Assembly (NCBI GenBank): GCA_019828595.1
Contig: JAHQRK010000020.1
Location: forward strand, 1 to 64,000
Direction of reading: 5' to 3'
Length of the DNA: 64,000 nt
Source: Aphanomyces cochlioides
Taxonomy: Eukaryota > Oomycota > Saprolegniomycetes > Saprolegniales > Verrucalvaceae
The position numbers were made by a program, and so were the translations under genes. The notes beneath the pieces were generated by a model. That model had not been told where the DNA came from. It saw nothing but the letters and a program-made list of their open reading frames with translations, and made no database searches. Numbering within the stretch: position 1 is the stretch's first letter; the number at the start of each line of letters is the position of its first letter. Below are positions 1-12,168 of this stretch, in pieces.

Positions 1-244
1 CAGCTGAAATCCATACTGCTTGGTCTGACTTGGATTGCGTCTGGGCGATCAACCTTGTTGGAGTGACACTGTCGCATCGATTGAACATGTGGGATGGAAT
101 ATTGCAAGATTTTGTAATGTTGACGATGGTAGGTCAGACGGACCATTCGAGTGTATGCTATCTTTTGAAAGTAGGAAAAAGTTGGAAGGATATAAAAAGA
201 TAGGGTTTCTCTCTGTGTAGGAGAGGAAAAAAAAAAAAAGGAAA

Positions 245-312
245 CTCCCCGTCCAAATTGAACCGGTCACCCGCGTGACAGGCGGGTATACTGACCACTA
301 TACTAACGAGGA
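245..312 (-). tRNA. tRNA-Asp(GTC) copy 1, degenerate
   Basis: The anticodon arm is intact (GTC within CCTGTCACGC), but the T arm reads CCAAATTGAACCGG instead of CCGGGAATTGAACCCGGG (plus strand), so the T stem is broken and the gene is 68 nt instead of 72. The flanking 250 bp also carry several homopolymer-type indels, so poor sequence at the window edge is as likely as a real pseudogene. Unit to its right: medium AC, GATAC+, M1=A, M2=G, M3=C, with three single-base deletions; 1316 bp to the next copy. Confidence 0.55.
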
Positions 313-1557
313 TTTCATGCTGATTTCCCTTCCCACGCAGCTCAATACCCTTCACACTTTCACACACCTTCAAAAACCACTGTTTCAGCCAATATCACTC
401 TCGCCATACCACACACACACACGCACGAAATCTTCCACACACCTCAACACAACCTCATACCTTCCTTACTTTCCCATTCACAACAATTTACACAAACTCT
501 CTATCCTTCATCAAACGAACCAGATACATTCTCCAAATACCCCACACCACGTGCACATGTGTCCTCTTTGCAAACAAACAAAACACAACTTGCTCTTCTA
601 CCAACGTCCATCTCGGACGCAGGAAGTAGTCGAATGGTACCATTTCCACGAATCGTGTTTAAACATGTCCGTCGTCCCACATCGTGAACACACCTCCATC
701 AAGAGTTGTAGCATTTGCACCGACTATAGCTCAGCATGTGTATACATTTTTAGGGGTCACCAGCAATGTATACTCATCATGATTCACGTGTATCCAATGG
801 CTTGTCGAGAATCTGCTCAGCGTGGTCGCGCGCCATATCATACGCGCCACCGTGGACTCCGTGGTCAAGTCATTTGACAGAATCCAAACCTTGCTGTCTG
901 CTATTCAGGGCAATTCGACATCGATATTGTTATCAATACTGCAATAAACATGATGCAATATCCATCACACAAATATGGGTAACGACTCATTATTTGCTCT
1001 CAAACGGAGTGACAAGACATGCTCTTCACGATGAAATGAACAAACGAGAGTGCTGTGTGTATAATTTGTTTTGACGTCGTGACATTGTCGCCTGAACTGA
1101 TGGTGTTGATTGTCCATTTTGTTTTGTTGTAGTGAGTCTGTTTCAGGTAGTTTTGAATTGGTTGTCGATGTATGGTTGCGTTTGAGGTCTCTGATGAGAA
1201 ATCTATGTTGCAATATCAAGTTGTTATCAAGTGTTGTCAAGGCTAGACTCGTCGAAATGGAAGAGGCCATCGACAGAGTGGCCTCGAAAACATCCCAACA
1301 TTCGATGCAGCCAACCAGCTGAAATCCATACTGCTTGGTCTGACTTGGATTGCGTCTTGGGCGATCAACCTTGTTGGAGTGACACTGTCGCATCGATTGA
1401 ACATGTGGGATGGAATATTGCAAGATTTGTAATGTTGACGATGGTAGGTCAGACGGACCATTCGAGTGTATGCTATCTTTTGAAAGTAGGAAAAGTTGGA
1501 AGGATATAAAAAGATAGGGTTTCTCTCTGTGTAGGAGAGGAAAAAATGAAAAAGGAA

Positions 1558-1628
1558 CTCCCGTCCGGGAATTGAACCCGGGTCACCCGCGTGACAGGCG
1601 GGTATACTGACCACTATACTAACGAGGA
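1558..1628 (-). tRNA. tRNA-Asp(GTC) copy 2, one base deleted in acceptor stem
   Basis: It matches the consensus except that the plus strand reads CTCCCG instead of CTCCCCG, so the 3' strand of the acceptor stem has one G fewer (71 nt). This would weaken or abolish function unless it is a homopolymer sequencing error. Unit to its right: medium AC, GATAC+, M1=A, M2=G, M3=C; 1319 bp to the next copy. Confidence 0.8.
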
Positions 1629-2564
1629 TTTCATGCTGATTTCCCTTCCCACGCAGCTCAATACCCTTCACACTTTCACACACCTTCAAAAAACCACTGT
1701 TTCAGCCAATATCACTCTCGCCATACCACACACACACACGCACGAAATCTTCCACACACCTCAACACAACCTCATACCTTCCTTACTTTCCCATTCACAA
1801 CAATTTACACAAACTCTCTATCCTTCATCAAACGAACCAGATACATTCTCCAAATACCCCACACCACGTGCACATGTGTCCTCTTTGCAAACAAACAAAA
1901 CACAACTTGCTCTTTCTACCAACGTCCATCTCGGACGCAGGAAGTAGTCGAATGGTACCATTTCCACGAATCGTGTTTAAACATGTCCGTCGTCCCACAT
2001 CGTGAACACACCTCCATCAAGAGTTGTAGCATTTGCACCGACTATAGCTCAGCATGTGTATACATTTTTAGGGGTCACCAGCAATGTATACTCATCATGA
2101 TTCACGTGCATCCAATGGCTTGTCGAGAATCTGCTCAGCGTGGTCGCGCGCCATATCATACGCGCCACCGTGGACTCCGTGGTCAAGTCATTTGACAGAA
2201 TCCAAACCTTGCTGTCTGCTATTCAGGGCAATTCGACATCGATATTGTTATCAATACTGCAATAAACATGATGCAATATCCATCACACAAATATGGGTAA
2301 CGACTCATTATTTGCTCTCAAACGGAGTGACAAGACATGCTCTTCACGATGAAATGAACAAACGAGAGTGCTGTGTGTATAATTTGTTTTGACGTCGTGA
2401 CATTGTCGCCTGAACTGATGGTGTTGATTGTCCATTTTGTTTTGTTGTAGTGAGTCTGTTTCAGGTAGTTTTGAATTGGTTGTCGATGTATGGTTGCGTT
2501 TGAGGTCTCTGATGAGAAATCTATGTTGCAATATCAAGTTGTTATCAAGTGTTGTCAAGGCTAG

Positions 2565-2750
2565 ACTCGTCGAAATGGAAGAGGCCATCGACAGAGTGGC
2601 CTCGAAAACATCCCAACATTCGATGCAGCCAACCAGCTGAAATCCATACTGCTTGGTCTGACTTGGATTGCGTCTTGGGCGATCAACCTTGTTGGAGTGA
2701 CACTGTCGCATCGATTGAACATGTGGGATGGAATATTGCAAGATTTGTAA
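2565..2750 (+). other. Short hydrophobic reading frame inside the repeat unit (possible decayed exon)
   Basis: In a frame open from 2565 to a TAA at 2748-2750 the unit reads a hydrophobic peptide containing LKSILLGLTWIASWAINLVG, which looks like a membrane segment. An upstream frame (2116-2265) also reads smoothly through LLSVVARHIIRATVDSVVK and ends in TAA. Both are preserved in nearly all units, which follows simply from array homogenisation. The frames do not join, lack convincing starts and match no family I recognise. They may be remnants of a membrane-protein gene captured in the ancestral unit, or chance. Confidence 0.2.
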
Positions 2751-2875
2751 TGTTGACGATGGTAGGTCAGACGGACCATTCGAGTGTATGCTATCTTTTG
2801 AAAGTAGGAAAAGTTGGAAGGATATAAAAAGATAGGGTTTCTCTCTGTGTAGGAGAGGAAAAAATGAAAAAGGAA

Positions 2876-2947
2876 CTCCCCGTCCGGGAATTGAACCCGG
2901 GTCACCCGCGTGACAGGCGGGTATACTGACCACTATACTAACGAGGA
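2876..2947 (-). tRNA. tRNA-Asp(GTC) copy 3 (reference copy)
   Basis: This 72-nt cloverleaf has a 7-bp acceptor stem (TCCTCGT with ACGGGGA, one T-G pair), discriminator G, anticodon stem CCCGC/GCGGG around CTGTCAC with anticodon GTC, a 4-nt variable loop, and a T stem CCGGG/CCCGG around TTCAATT. Internal promoters are visible: the A box around TAGTATAGTGGTCAGTA and the B box GGTTCAATTCC. No intron and no encoded CCA. A T-run (CTTTTTC, then TTTTTT) starts within about 5 nt downstream and would terminate Pol III. It closely resembles the conserved eukaryotic cytosolic tRNA-Asp. Unit to its right: medium AC, GATAC-, M1=A, M2=G, M3=C; 1314 bp. Confidence 0.98.
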
Positions 2948-4189
2948 TTTCATGCTGATTTCCCTTCCCACGCAGCTCAATACCCTTCACACTTTCACAC
3001 ACCTTCAAAAAACCACTGTTTCAGCCAATATCACTCTCGCCATACCACACACACACACGCACGAAATCTTCCACACACCTCAACACAACCTCATACCTTC
3101 CTTACTTTCCCATTCACAACAATTTACACAAACTCTCTATCCTTCATCAAACGAACCCATTCTCCAAATACCCCACACCACGTGCACATGTGTCCTCTTT
3201 GCAAACAAACAAAACACAACTTGCTCTTTCTACCAACGTCCATCTCGGACGCAGGAAGTAGTCGAATGGTACCATTTCCACGAATCGTGTTTAAACATGT
3301 CCGTCGTCCCACATCGTGAACACACCTCCATCAAGAGTTGTAGCATTTGCACCGACTATAGCTCAGCATGTGTATACATTTTTAGGGGTCACCAGCAATG
3401 TATACTCATCATGATTCACGTGCATCCAATGGCTTGTCGAGAATCTGCTCAGCGTGGTCGCGCGCCATATCATACGCGCCACCGTGGACTCCGTGGTCAA
3501 GTCATTTGACAGAATCCAAACCTTGCTGTCTGCTATTCAGGGCAATTCGACATCGATATTGTTATCAATACTGCAATAAACATGATGCAATATCCATCAC
3601 ACAAATATGGGTAACGACTCATTATTTGCTCTCAAACGGAGTGACAAGACATGCTCTTCACGATGAAATGAACAAACGAGAGTGCTGTGTGTATAATTTG
3701 TTTTGACGTCGTGACATTGTCGCCTGAACTGATGGTGTTGATTGTCCATTTTGTTTTGTTGTAGTGAGTCTGTTTCAGGTAGTTTTGAATTGGTTGTCGA
3801 TGTATGGTTGCGTTTGAGGTCTCTGATGAGAAATCTATGTTGCAATATCAAGTTGTTATCAAGTGTTGTCAAGGCTAGACTCGTCGAAATGGAAGAGGCC
3901 ATCGACAGAGTGGCCTCGAAAACATCCCAACATTCGATGCAGCCAACCAGCTGAAATCCATACTGCTTGGTCTGACTTGGATTGCGTCTTGGGCGATCAA
4001 CCTTGTTGGAGTGACACTGTCGCATCGATTGAACATGTGGGATGGAATATTGCAAGATTTGTAATGTTGACGATGGTAGGTCAGACGGACCATTCGAGTG
4101 TATGCTATCTTTTGAAAGTAGGAAAAGTTGGAAGGATATAAAAAGATAGGGTTTCTCTCTGTGTAGGAGAGGAAAAAATGAAAAAGGAA
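2876..4189. repeat. Representative repeat unit (tRNA 3 up to tRNA 4)
   Basis: This 1314-bp unit shows the common organisation. The tRNA-Asp lies at 2876-2947 on the minus strand. A C/A-rich, T-poor strand segment follows, with an (AC)n tract near 3046-3060. Next come a CACGTG palindrome near 3180, a GC-rich short hairpin near 3456-3483 (GTGG-T-CGCG pairing with CGCG-CCAC around a loop of about 12 nt), a T/G-rich segment, and a purine-rich run (GGAAAAAATGAAAAAGG) that is the Pol III terminator region of the next tRNA when read on the minus strand. No rRNA, snRNA or second tRNA was recognised on either strand. Confidence 0.9.
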
Positions 4190-4261
4190 CTCCCCGTCCG
4201 GGAATTGAACCCGGGTCACCCGCGTGACAGGCGGGTATACTGACCACTATACTAACGAGGA
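4190..4261 (-). tRNA. tRNA-Asp(GTC) copy 4
   Basis: Intact 72-nt gene, identical to copy 3. Unit to its right: medium AC, GATAC+, M1=A, M2=G, M3=C; 1319 bp to the next copy. Confidence 0.97.
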
Positions 4262-5508
4262 TTTCATGCTGATTTCCCTTCCCACGCAGCTCAATACCCT
4301 TCACACTTTCACACACCTTCAAAAAACCACTGTTTCAGCCAATATCACTCTCGCCATACCACACACACACACGCACGAAATCTTCCACACACCTCAACAC
4401 AACCTCATACCTTCCTTACTTTCCCATTCACAACAATTTACACAAACTCTCTATCCTTCATCAAACGAACCAGATACATTCTCCAAATACCCCACACCAC
4501 GTGCACATGTGTCCTCTTTGCAAACAAACAAAACACAACTTGCTCTTTCTACCAACGTCCATCTCGGACGCAGGAAGTAGTCGAATGGTACCATTTCCAC
4601 GAATCGTGTTTAAACATGTCCGTCGTCCCACATCGTGAACACACCTCCATCAAGAGTTGTAGCATTTGCACCGACTATAGCTCAGCATGTGTATACATTT
4701 TTAGGGGTCACCAGCAATGTATACTCATCATGATTCACGTGCATCCAATGGCTTGTCGAGAATCTGCTCAGCGTGGTCGCGCGCCATATCATACGCGCCA
4801 CCGTGGACTCCGTGGTCAAGTCATTTGACAGAATCCAAACCTTGCTGTCTGCTATTCAGGGCAATTCGACATCGATATTGTTATCAATACTGCAATAAAC
4901 ATGATGCAATATCCATCACACAAATATGGGTAACGACTCATTATTTGCTCTCAAACGGAGTGACAAGACATGCTCTTCACGATGAAATGAACAAACGAGA
5001 GTGCTGTGTGTATAATTTGTTTTGACGTCGTGACATTGTCGCCTGAACTGATGGTGTTGATTGTCCATTTTGTTTTGTTGTAGTGAGTCTGTTTCAGGTA
5101 GTTTTGAATTGGTTGTCGATGTATGGTTGCGTTTGAGGTCTCTGATGAGAAATCTATGTTGCAATATCAAGTTGTTATCAAGTGTTGTCAAGGCTAGACT
5201 CGTCGAAATGGAAGAGGCCATCGACAGAGTGGCCTCGAAAACATCCCAACATTCGATGCAGCCAACCAGCTGAAATCCATACTGCTTGGTCTGACTTGGA
5301 TTGCGTCTTGGGCGATCAACCTTGTTGGAGTGACACTGTCGCATCGATTGAACATGTGGGATGGAATATTGCAAGATTTGTAATGTTGACGATGGTAGGT
5401 CAGACGGACCATTCGAGTGTATGCTATCTTTTGAAAGTAGGAAAAGTTGGAAGGATATAAAAAGATAGGGTTTCTCTCTGTGTAGGAGAGGAAAAAATGA
5501 AAAAGGAA

Positions 5509-5580
5509 CTCCCCGTCCGGGAATTGAACCCGGGTCACCCGCGTGACAGGCGGGTATACTGACCACTATACTAACGAGGA
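5509..5580 (-). tRNA. tRNA-Asp(GTC) copy 5
   Basis: Intact 72-nt gene. Unit to its right: medium AC, GATAC-, M1=A, M2=G, M3=C; 1314 bp. Confidence 0.97.
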
Positions 5581-6822
5581 TTTCATGCTGATTTCCCTTC
5601 CCACGCAGCTCAATACCCTTCACACTTTCACACACCTTCAAAAAACCACTGTTTCAGCCAATATCACTCTCGCCATACCACACACACACACGCACGAAAT
5701 CTTCCACACACCTCAACACAACCTCATACCTTCCTTACTTTCCCATTCACAACAATTTACACAAACTCTCTATCCTTCATCAAACGAACCCATTCTCCAA
5801 ATACCCCACACCACGTGCACATGTGTCCTCTTTGCAAACAAACAAAACACAACTTGCTCTTTCTACCAACGTCCATCTCGGACGCAGGAAGTAGTCGAAT
5901 GGTACCATTTCCACGAATCGTGTTTAAACATGTCCGTCGTCCCACATCGTGAACACACCTCCATCAAGAGTTGTAGCATTTGCACCGACTATAGCTCAGC
6001 ATGTGTATACATTTTTAGGGGTCACCAGCAATGTATACTCATCATGATTCACGTGCATCCAATGGCTTGTCGAGAATCTGCTCAGCGTGGTCGCGCGCCA
6101 TATCATACGCGCCACCGTGGACTCCGTGGTCAAGTCATTTGACAGAATCCAAACCTTGCTGTCTGCTATTCAGGGCAATTCGACATCGATATTGTTATCA
6201 ATACTGCAATAAACATGATGCAATATCCATCACACAAATATGGGTAACGACTCATTATTTGCTCTCAAACGGAGTGACAAGACATGCTCTTCACGATGAA
6301 ATGAACAAACGAGAGTGCTGTGTGTATAATTTGTTTTGACGTCGTGACATTGTCGCCTGAACTGATGGTGTTGATTGTCCATTTTGTTTTGTTGTAGTGA
6401 GTCTGTTTCAGGTAGTTTTGAATTGGTTGTCGATGTATGGTTGCGTTTGAGGTCTCTGATGAGAAATCTATGTTGCAATATCAAGTTGTTATCAAGTGTT
6501 GTCAAGGCTAGACTCGTCGAAATGGAAGAGGCCATCGACAGAGTGGCCTCGAAAACATCCCAACATTCGATGCAGCCAACCAGCTGAAATCCATACTGCT
6601 TGGTCTGACTTGGATTGCGTCTTGGGCGATCAACCTTGTTGGAGTGACACTGTCGCATCGATTGAACATGTGGGATGGAATATTGCAAGATTTGTAATGT
6701 TGACGATGGTAGGTCAGACGGACCATTCGAGTGTATGCTATCTTTTGAAAGTAGGAAAAGTTGGAAGGATATAAAAAGATAGGGTTTCTCTCTGTGTAGG
6801 AGAGGAAAAAATGAAAAAGGAA

Positions 6823-6894
6823 CTCCCCGTCCGGGAATTGAACCCGGGTCACCCGCGTGACAGGCGGGTATACTGACCACTATACTAACGAGGA
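6823..6894 (-). tRNA. tRNA-Asp(GTC) copy 6
   Basis: Intact 72-nt gene. Unit to its right: medium AC, GATAC+, M1=A, M2=G, M3=C, with one G lost from GAGAGGAAAAAA just before the next tRNA; 1318 bp. Confidence 0.97.
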
Positions 6895-8140
6895 TTTCAT
6901 GCTGATTTCCCTTCCCACGCAGCTCAATACCCTTCACACTTTCACACACCTTCAAAAAACCACTGTTTCAGCCAATATCACTCTCGCCATACCACACACA
7001 CACACGCACGAAATCTTCCACACACCTCAACACAACCTCATACCTTCCTTACTTTCCCATTCACAACAATTTACACAAACTCTCTATCCTTCATCAAACG
7101 AACCAGATACATTCTCCAAATACCCCACACCACGTGCACATGTGTCCTCTTTGCAAACAAACAAAACACAACTTGCTCTTTCTACCAACGTCCATCTCGG
7201 ACGCAGGAAGTAGTCGAATGGTACCATTTCCACGAATCGTGTTTAAACATGTCCGTCGTCCCACATCGTGAACACACCTCCATCAAGAGTTGTAGCATTT
7301 GCACCGACTATAGCTCAGCATGTGTATACATTTTTAGGGGTCACCAGCAATGTATACTCATCATGATTCACGTGCATCCAATGGCTTGTCGAGAATCTGC
7401 TCAGCGTGGTCGCGCGCCATATCATACGCGCCACCGTGGACTCCGTGGTCAAGTCATTTGACAGAATCCAAACCTTGCTGTCTGCTATTCAGGGCAATTC
7501 GACATCGATATTGTTATCAATACTGCAATAAACATGATGCAATATCCATCACACAAATATGGGTAACGACTCATTATTTGCTCTCAAACGGAGTGACAAG
7601 ACATGCTCTTCACGATGAAATGAACAAACGAGAGTGCTGTGTGTATAATTTGTTTTGACGTCGTGACATTGTCGCCTGAACTGATGGTGTTGATTGTCCA
7701 TTTTGTTTTGTTGTAGTGAGTCTGTTTCAGGTAGTTTTGAATTGGTTGTCGATGTATGGTTGCGTTTGAGGTCTCTGATGAGAAATCTATGTTGCAATAT
7801 CAAGTTGTTATCAAGTGTTGTCAAGGCTAGACTCGTCGAAATGGAAGAGGCCATCGACAGAGTGGCCTCGAAAACATCCCAACATTCGATGCAGCCAACC
7901 AGCTGAAATCCATACTGCTTGGTCTGACTTGGATTGCGTCTTGGGCGATCAACCTTGTTGGAGTGACACTGTCGCATCGATTGAACATGTGGGATGGAAT
8001 ATTGCAAGATTTGTAATGTTGACGATGGTAGGTCAGACGGACCATTCGAGTGTATGCTATCTTTTGAAAGTAGGAAAAGTTGGAAGGATATAAAAAGATA
8101 GGGTTTCTCTCTGTGTAGGAGAGAAAAAATGAAAAAGGAA

Positions 8141-8212
8141 CTCCCCGTCCGGGAATTGAACCCGGGTCACCCGCGTGACAGGCGGGTATACTGACCACTA
8201 TACTAACGAGGA
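8141..8212 (-). tRNA. tRNA-Asp(GTC) copy 7
   Basis: Intact 72-nt gene; its downstream flank carries the single-G deletion noted for the preceding unit. Unit to its right: medium AC, GATAC+, M1=A, M2=G, M3=C; 1318 bp. Confidence 0.97.
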
Positions 8213-9459
8213 TTTCATGCTGATTTCCCTTCCCACGCAGCTCAATACCCTTCACACTTTCACACACCTTCAAAAAACCACTGTTTCAGCCAATATCACT
8301 CTCGCCATACCACACACACACACGCACGAAATCTTCCACACACCTCAACACAACCTCATACCTTCCTTACTTTCCCATTCACAACAATTTACACAAACTC
8401 TCTATCCTTCATCAAACGAACCAGATACATTCTCCAAATACCCCACACCACGTGCACATGTGTCCTCTTTGCAAACAAACAAAACACAACTTGCTCTTTC
8501 TACCAACGTCCATCTCGGACGCAGGAAGTAGTCGAATGGTACCATTTCCACGAATCGTGTTTAAACATGTCCGTCGTCCCACATCGTGAACACACCTCCA
8601 TCAAGAGTTGTAGCATTTGCACCGACTATAGCTCAGCATGTGTATACATTTTTAGGGGTCACCAGCAATGTATACTCATCATGATTCACGTGCATCCAAT
8701 GGCTTGTCGAGAATCTGCTCAGCGTGGTCGCGCGCCATATCATACGCGCCACCGTGGACTCCGTGGTCAAGTCATTTGACAGAATCCAAACCTTGCTGTC
8801 TGCTATTCAGGGCAATTCGACATCGATATTGTTATCAATACTGCAATAAACATGATGCAATATCCATCACACAAATATGGGTAACGACTCATTATTTGCT
8901 CTCAAACGGAGTGACAAGACATGCTCTTCACGATGAAATGAACAAACGAGAGTGCTGTGTGTATAATTTGTTTTGACGTCGTGACATTGTCGCCTGAACT
9001 GATGGTGTTGATTGTCCATTTTGTTTTGTTGTAGTGAGTCTGTTTCAGGTAGTTTTGAATTGGTTGTCGATGTATGGTTGCGTTTGAGGTCTCTGATGAG
9101 AAATCTATGTTGCAATATCAAGTTGTTATCAAGTGTTGTCAAGGCTAGACTCGTCGAAATGGAAGAGGCCATCGACAGAGTGGCCTCGAAAACATCCCAA
9201 CATTCGATGCAGCCAACCAGCTGAAATCCATACTGCTTGGTCTGACTTGGATTGCGTCTTGGGCGATCAACCTTGTTGGAGTGACACTGTCGCATCGATT
9301 GAACATGTGGGATGGAATATTGCAAGATTTGTAATGTTGACGATGGTAGGTCAGACGGACCATTCGAGTGTATGCTATCTTTTGAAAGTAGGAAAAGTTG
9401 GAAGGATATAAAAAGATAGGGTTTCTCTCTGTGTAGGAGAGGAAAAAATGAAAAAGGAA

Positions 9460-9530
9460 CTCCCGTCCGGGAATTGAACCCGGGTCACCCGCGTGACAGG
9501 CGGGTATACTGACCACTATACTAACGAGGA
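9460..9530 (-). tRNA. tRNA-Asp(GTC) copy 8, one base deleted in acceptor stem
   Basis: It carries the same C-run shortening as copy 2 (CTCCCG on the plus strand), giving 71 nt and a disrupted acceptor stem. Sharing this lesion with copy 2 could reflect sequence transfer within the array or a recurrent homopolymer error. Unit to its right: medium AC, GATAC+, M1=A, M2=G, M3=C; 1319 bp. Confidence 0.8.
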
Positions 9531-10777
9531 TTTCATGCTGATTTCCCTTCCCACGCAGCTCAATACCCTTCACACTTTCACACACCTTCAAAAAACCACT
9601 GTTTCAGCCAATATCACTCTCGCCATACCACACACACACACGCACGAAATCTTCCACACACCTCAACACAACCTCATACCTTCCTTACTTTCCCATTCAC
9701 AACAATTTACACAAACTCTCTATCCTTCATCAAACGAACCAGATACATTCTCCAAATACCCCACACCACGTGCACATGTGTCCTCTTTGCAAACAAACAA
9801 AACACAACTTGCTCTTTCTACCAACGTCCATCTCGGACGCAGGAAGTAGTCGAATGGTACCATTTCCACGAATCGTGTTTAAACATGTCCGTCGTCCCAC
9901 ATCGTGAACACACCTCCATCAAGAGTTGTAGCATTTGCACCGACTATAGCTCAGCATGTGTATACATTTTTAGGGGTCACCAGCAATGTATACTCATCAT
10001 GATTCACGTGCATCCAATGGCTTGTCGAGAATCTGCTCAGCGTGGTCGCGCGCCATATCATACGCGCCACCGTGGACTCCGTGGTCAAGTCATTTGACAG
10101 AATCCAAACCTTGCTGTCTGCTATTCAGGGCAATTCGACATCGATATTGTTATCAATACTGCAATAAACATGATGCAATATCCATCACACAAATATGGGT
10201 AACGACTCATTATTTGCTCTCAAACGGAGTGACAAGACATGCTCTTCACGATGAAATGAACAAACGAGAGTGCTGTGTGTATAATTTGTTTTGACGTCGT
10301 GACATTGTCGCCTGAACTGATGGTGTTGATTGTCCATTTTGTTTTGTTGTAGTGAGTCTGTTTCAGGTAGTTTTGAATTGGTTGTCGATGTATGGTTGCG
10401 TTTGAGGTCTCTGATGAGAAATCTATGTTGCAATATCAAGTTGTTATCAAGTGTTGTCAAGGCTAGACTCGTCGAAATGGAAGAGGCCATCGACAGAGTG
10501 GCCTCGAAAACATCCCAACATTCGATGCAGCCAACCAGCTGAAATCCATACTGCTTGGTCTGACTTGGATTGCGTCTTGGGCGATCAACCTTGTTGGAGT
10601 GACACTGTCGCATCGATTGAACATGTGGGATGGAATATTGCAAGATTTGTAATGTTGACGATGGTAGGTCAGACGGACCATTCGAGTGTATGCTATCTTT
10701 TGAAAGTAGGAAAAGTTGGAAGGATATAAAAAGATAGGGTTTCTCTCTGTGTAGGAGAGGAAAAAATGAAAAAGGAA

Positions 10778-10849
10778 CTCCCCGTCCGGGAATTGAACCC
10801 GGGTCACCCGCGTGACAGGCGGGTATACTGACCACTATACTAACGAGGA
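10778..10849 (-). tRNA. tRNA-Asp(GTC) copy 9
   Basis: Intact 72-nt gene. Unit to its right: medium AC, GATAC+, M1=A, M2=C (the first C from the left), M3=C, plus a private CCCCTTCAC variant near 11011; 1319 bp. Confidence 0.97.
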
Positions 10850-12096
10850 TTTCATGCTGATTTCCCTTCCCACGCAGCTCAATACCCTTCACACTTTCAC
10901 ACACCTTCAAAAAACCACTGTTTCAGCCAATATCACTCTCGCCATACCACACACACACACGCACGAAATCTTCCACACACCTCAACACAACCTCATACCT
11001 TCCTTACTTTCCCCTTCACAACAATTTACACAAACTCTCTATCCTTCATCAAACGAACCAGATACATTCTCCAAATACCCCACACCACGTGCACATGTGT
11101 CCTCTTTGCAAACAAACAAAACACAACTTGCTCTTTCTACCAACGTCCATCTCGGACGCAGGAAGTAGTCGAATGGTACCATTTCCACGAATCGTGTTTA
11201 AACATGTCCGTCGTCCCACATCGTGAACACACCTCCATCAAGAGTTGTAGCATTTGCACCGACTATAGCTCAGCATGTGTATACATTTTTAGGGGTCACC
11301 AGCAATGTATACTCATCATGATTCACGTGCATCCAATGGCTTGTCGAGAATCTGCTCAGCGTGGTCGCGCGCCATATCATACGCGCCACCGTGGACTCCG
11401 TGGTCAAGTCATTTGACAGAATCCAAACCTTGCTGTCTGCTATTCAGGGCAATTCGACATCGATATTGTTATCAATACTGCAATAAACATGATGCAATAT
11501 CCATCACACAAATATGGGTAACGACTCATTATTTGCTCTCAAACGGAGTGACAAGACATGCTCTTCACGATGAAATGAACAAACGAGAGTGCTGTGTGTA
11601 TAATTTGTTTTGACGTCGTGACATTGTCGCCTGAACTGATGGTGTTGATTGTCCATTTTGTTTTGTTGTAGTGAGTCTGTTTCAGGTAGTTTTGAATTGG
11701 TTGTCGATGTATGGTTGCGTTTGAGGTCTCTGATGAGAAATCTATGTTGCAATATCAAGTTGTTATCAAGTCTTGTCAAGGCTAGACTCGTCGAAATGGA
11801 AGAGGCCATCGACAGAGTGGCCTCGAAAACATCCCAACATTCGATGCAGCCAACCAGCTGAAATCCATACTGCTTGGTCTGACTTGGATTGCGTCTTGGG
11901 CGATCAACCTTGTTGGAGTGACACTGTCGCATCGATTGAACATGTGGGATGGAATATTGCAAGATTTGTAATGTTGACGATGGTAGGTCAGACGGACCAT
12001 TCGAGTGTATGCTATCTTTTGAAAGTAGGAAAAGTTGGAAGGATATAAAAAGATAGGGTTTCTCTCTGTGTAGGAGAGGAAAAAATGAAAAAGGAA

Positions 12097-12168
12097 CTCC
12101 CCGTCCGGGAATTGAACCCGGGTCACCCGCGTGACAGGCGGGTATACTGACCACTATACTAACGAGGA
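12097..12168 (-). tRNA. tRNA-Asp(GTC) copy 10
   Basis: Intact 72-nt gene. Unit to its right: medium AC, GATAC+, M1=A, M2=G, M3=C; 1319 bp. Confidence 0.97.

Noticed and set aside
2283..3008. A 241-aa minus-strand open frame repeated in most array units
   Set aside because: It runs straight through the tRNA-Asp gene and the AT-rich spacer, has no family features, and varies between 152, 148 and 241 aa whenever a homopolymer changes. It is open by chance and kept by array homogenisation.
3350..3420. A box-A-like string (TATAGCTCAGCATGTG) suggesting a second tRNA per unit
   Set aside because: No matching B box, no acceptor or anticodon stems could be drawn, and no T-run terminator follows.
2910..3509. 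A 199-aa plus-strand frame starting in the tRNA anticodon region of some units
   Set aside because: It begins at a GTG inside the tRNA, is Thr/His-rich because of the (AC)n tract, and breaks to 118 or 138 aa with the GATAC indel. Not a gene.
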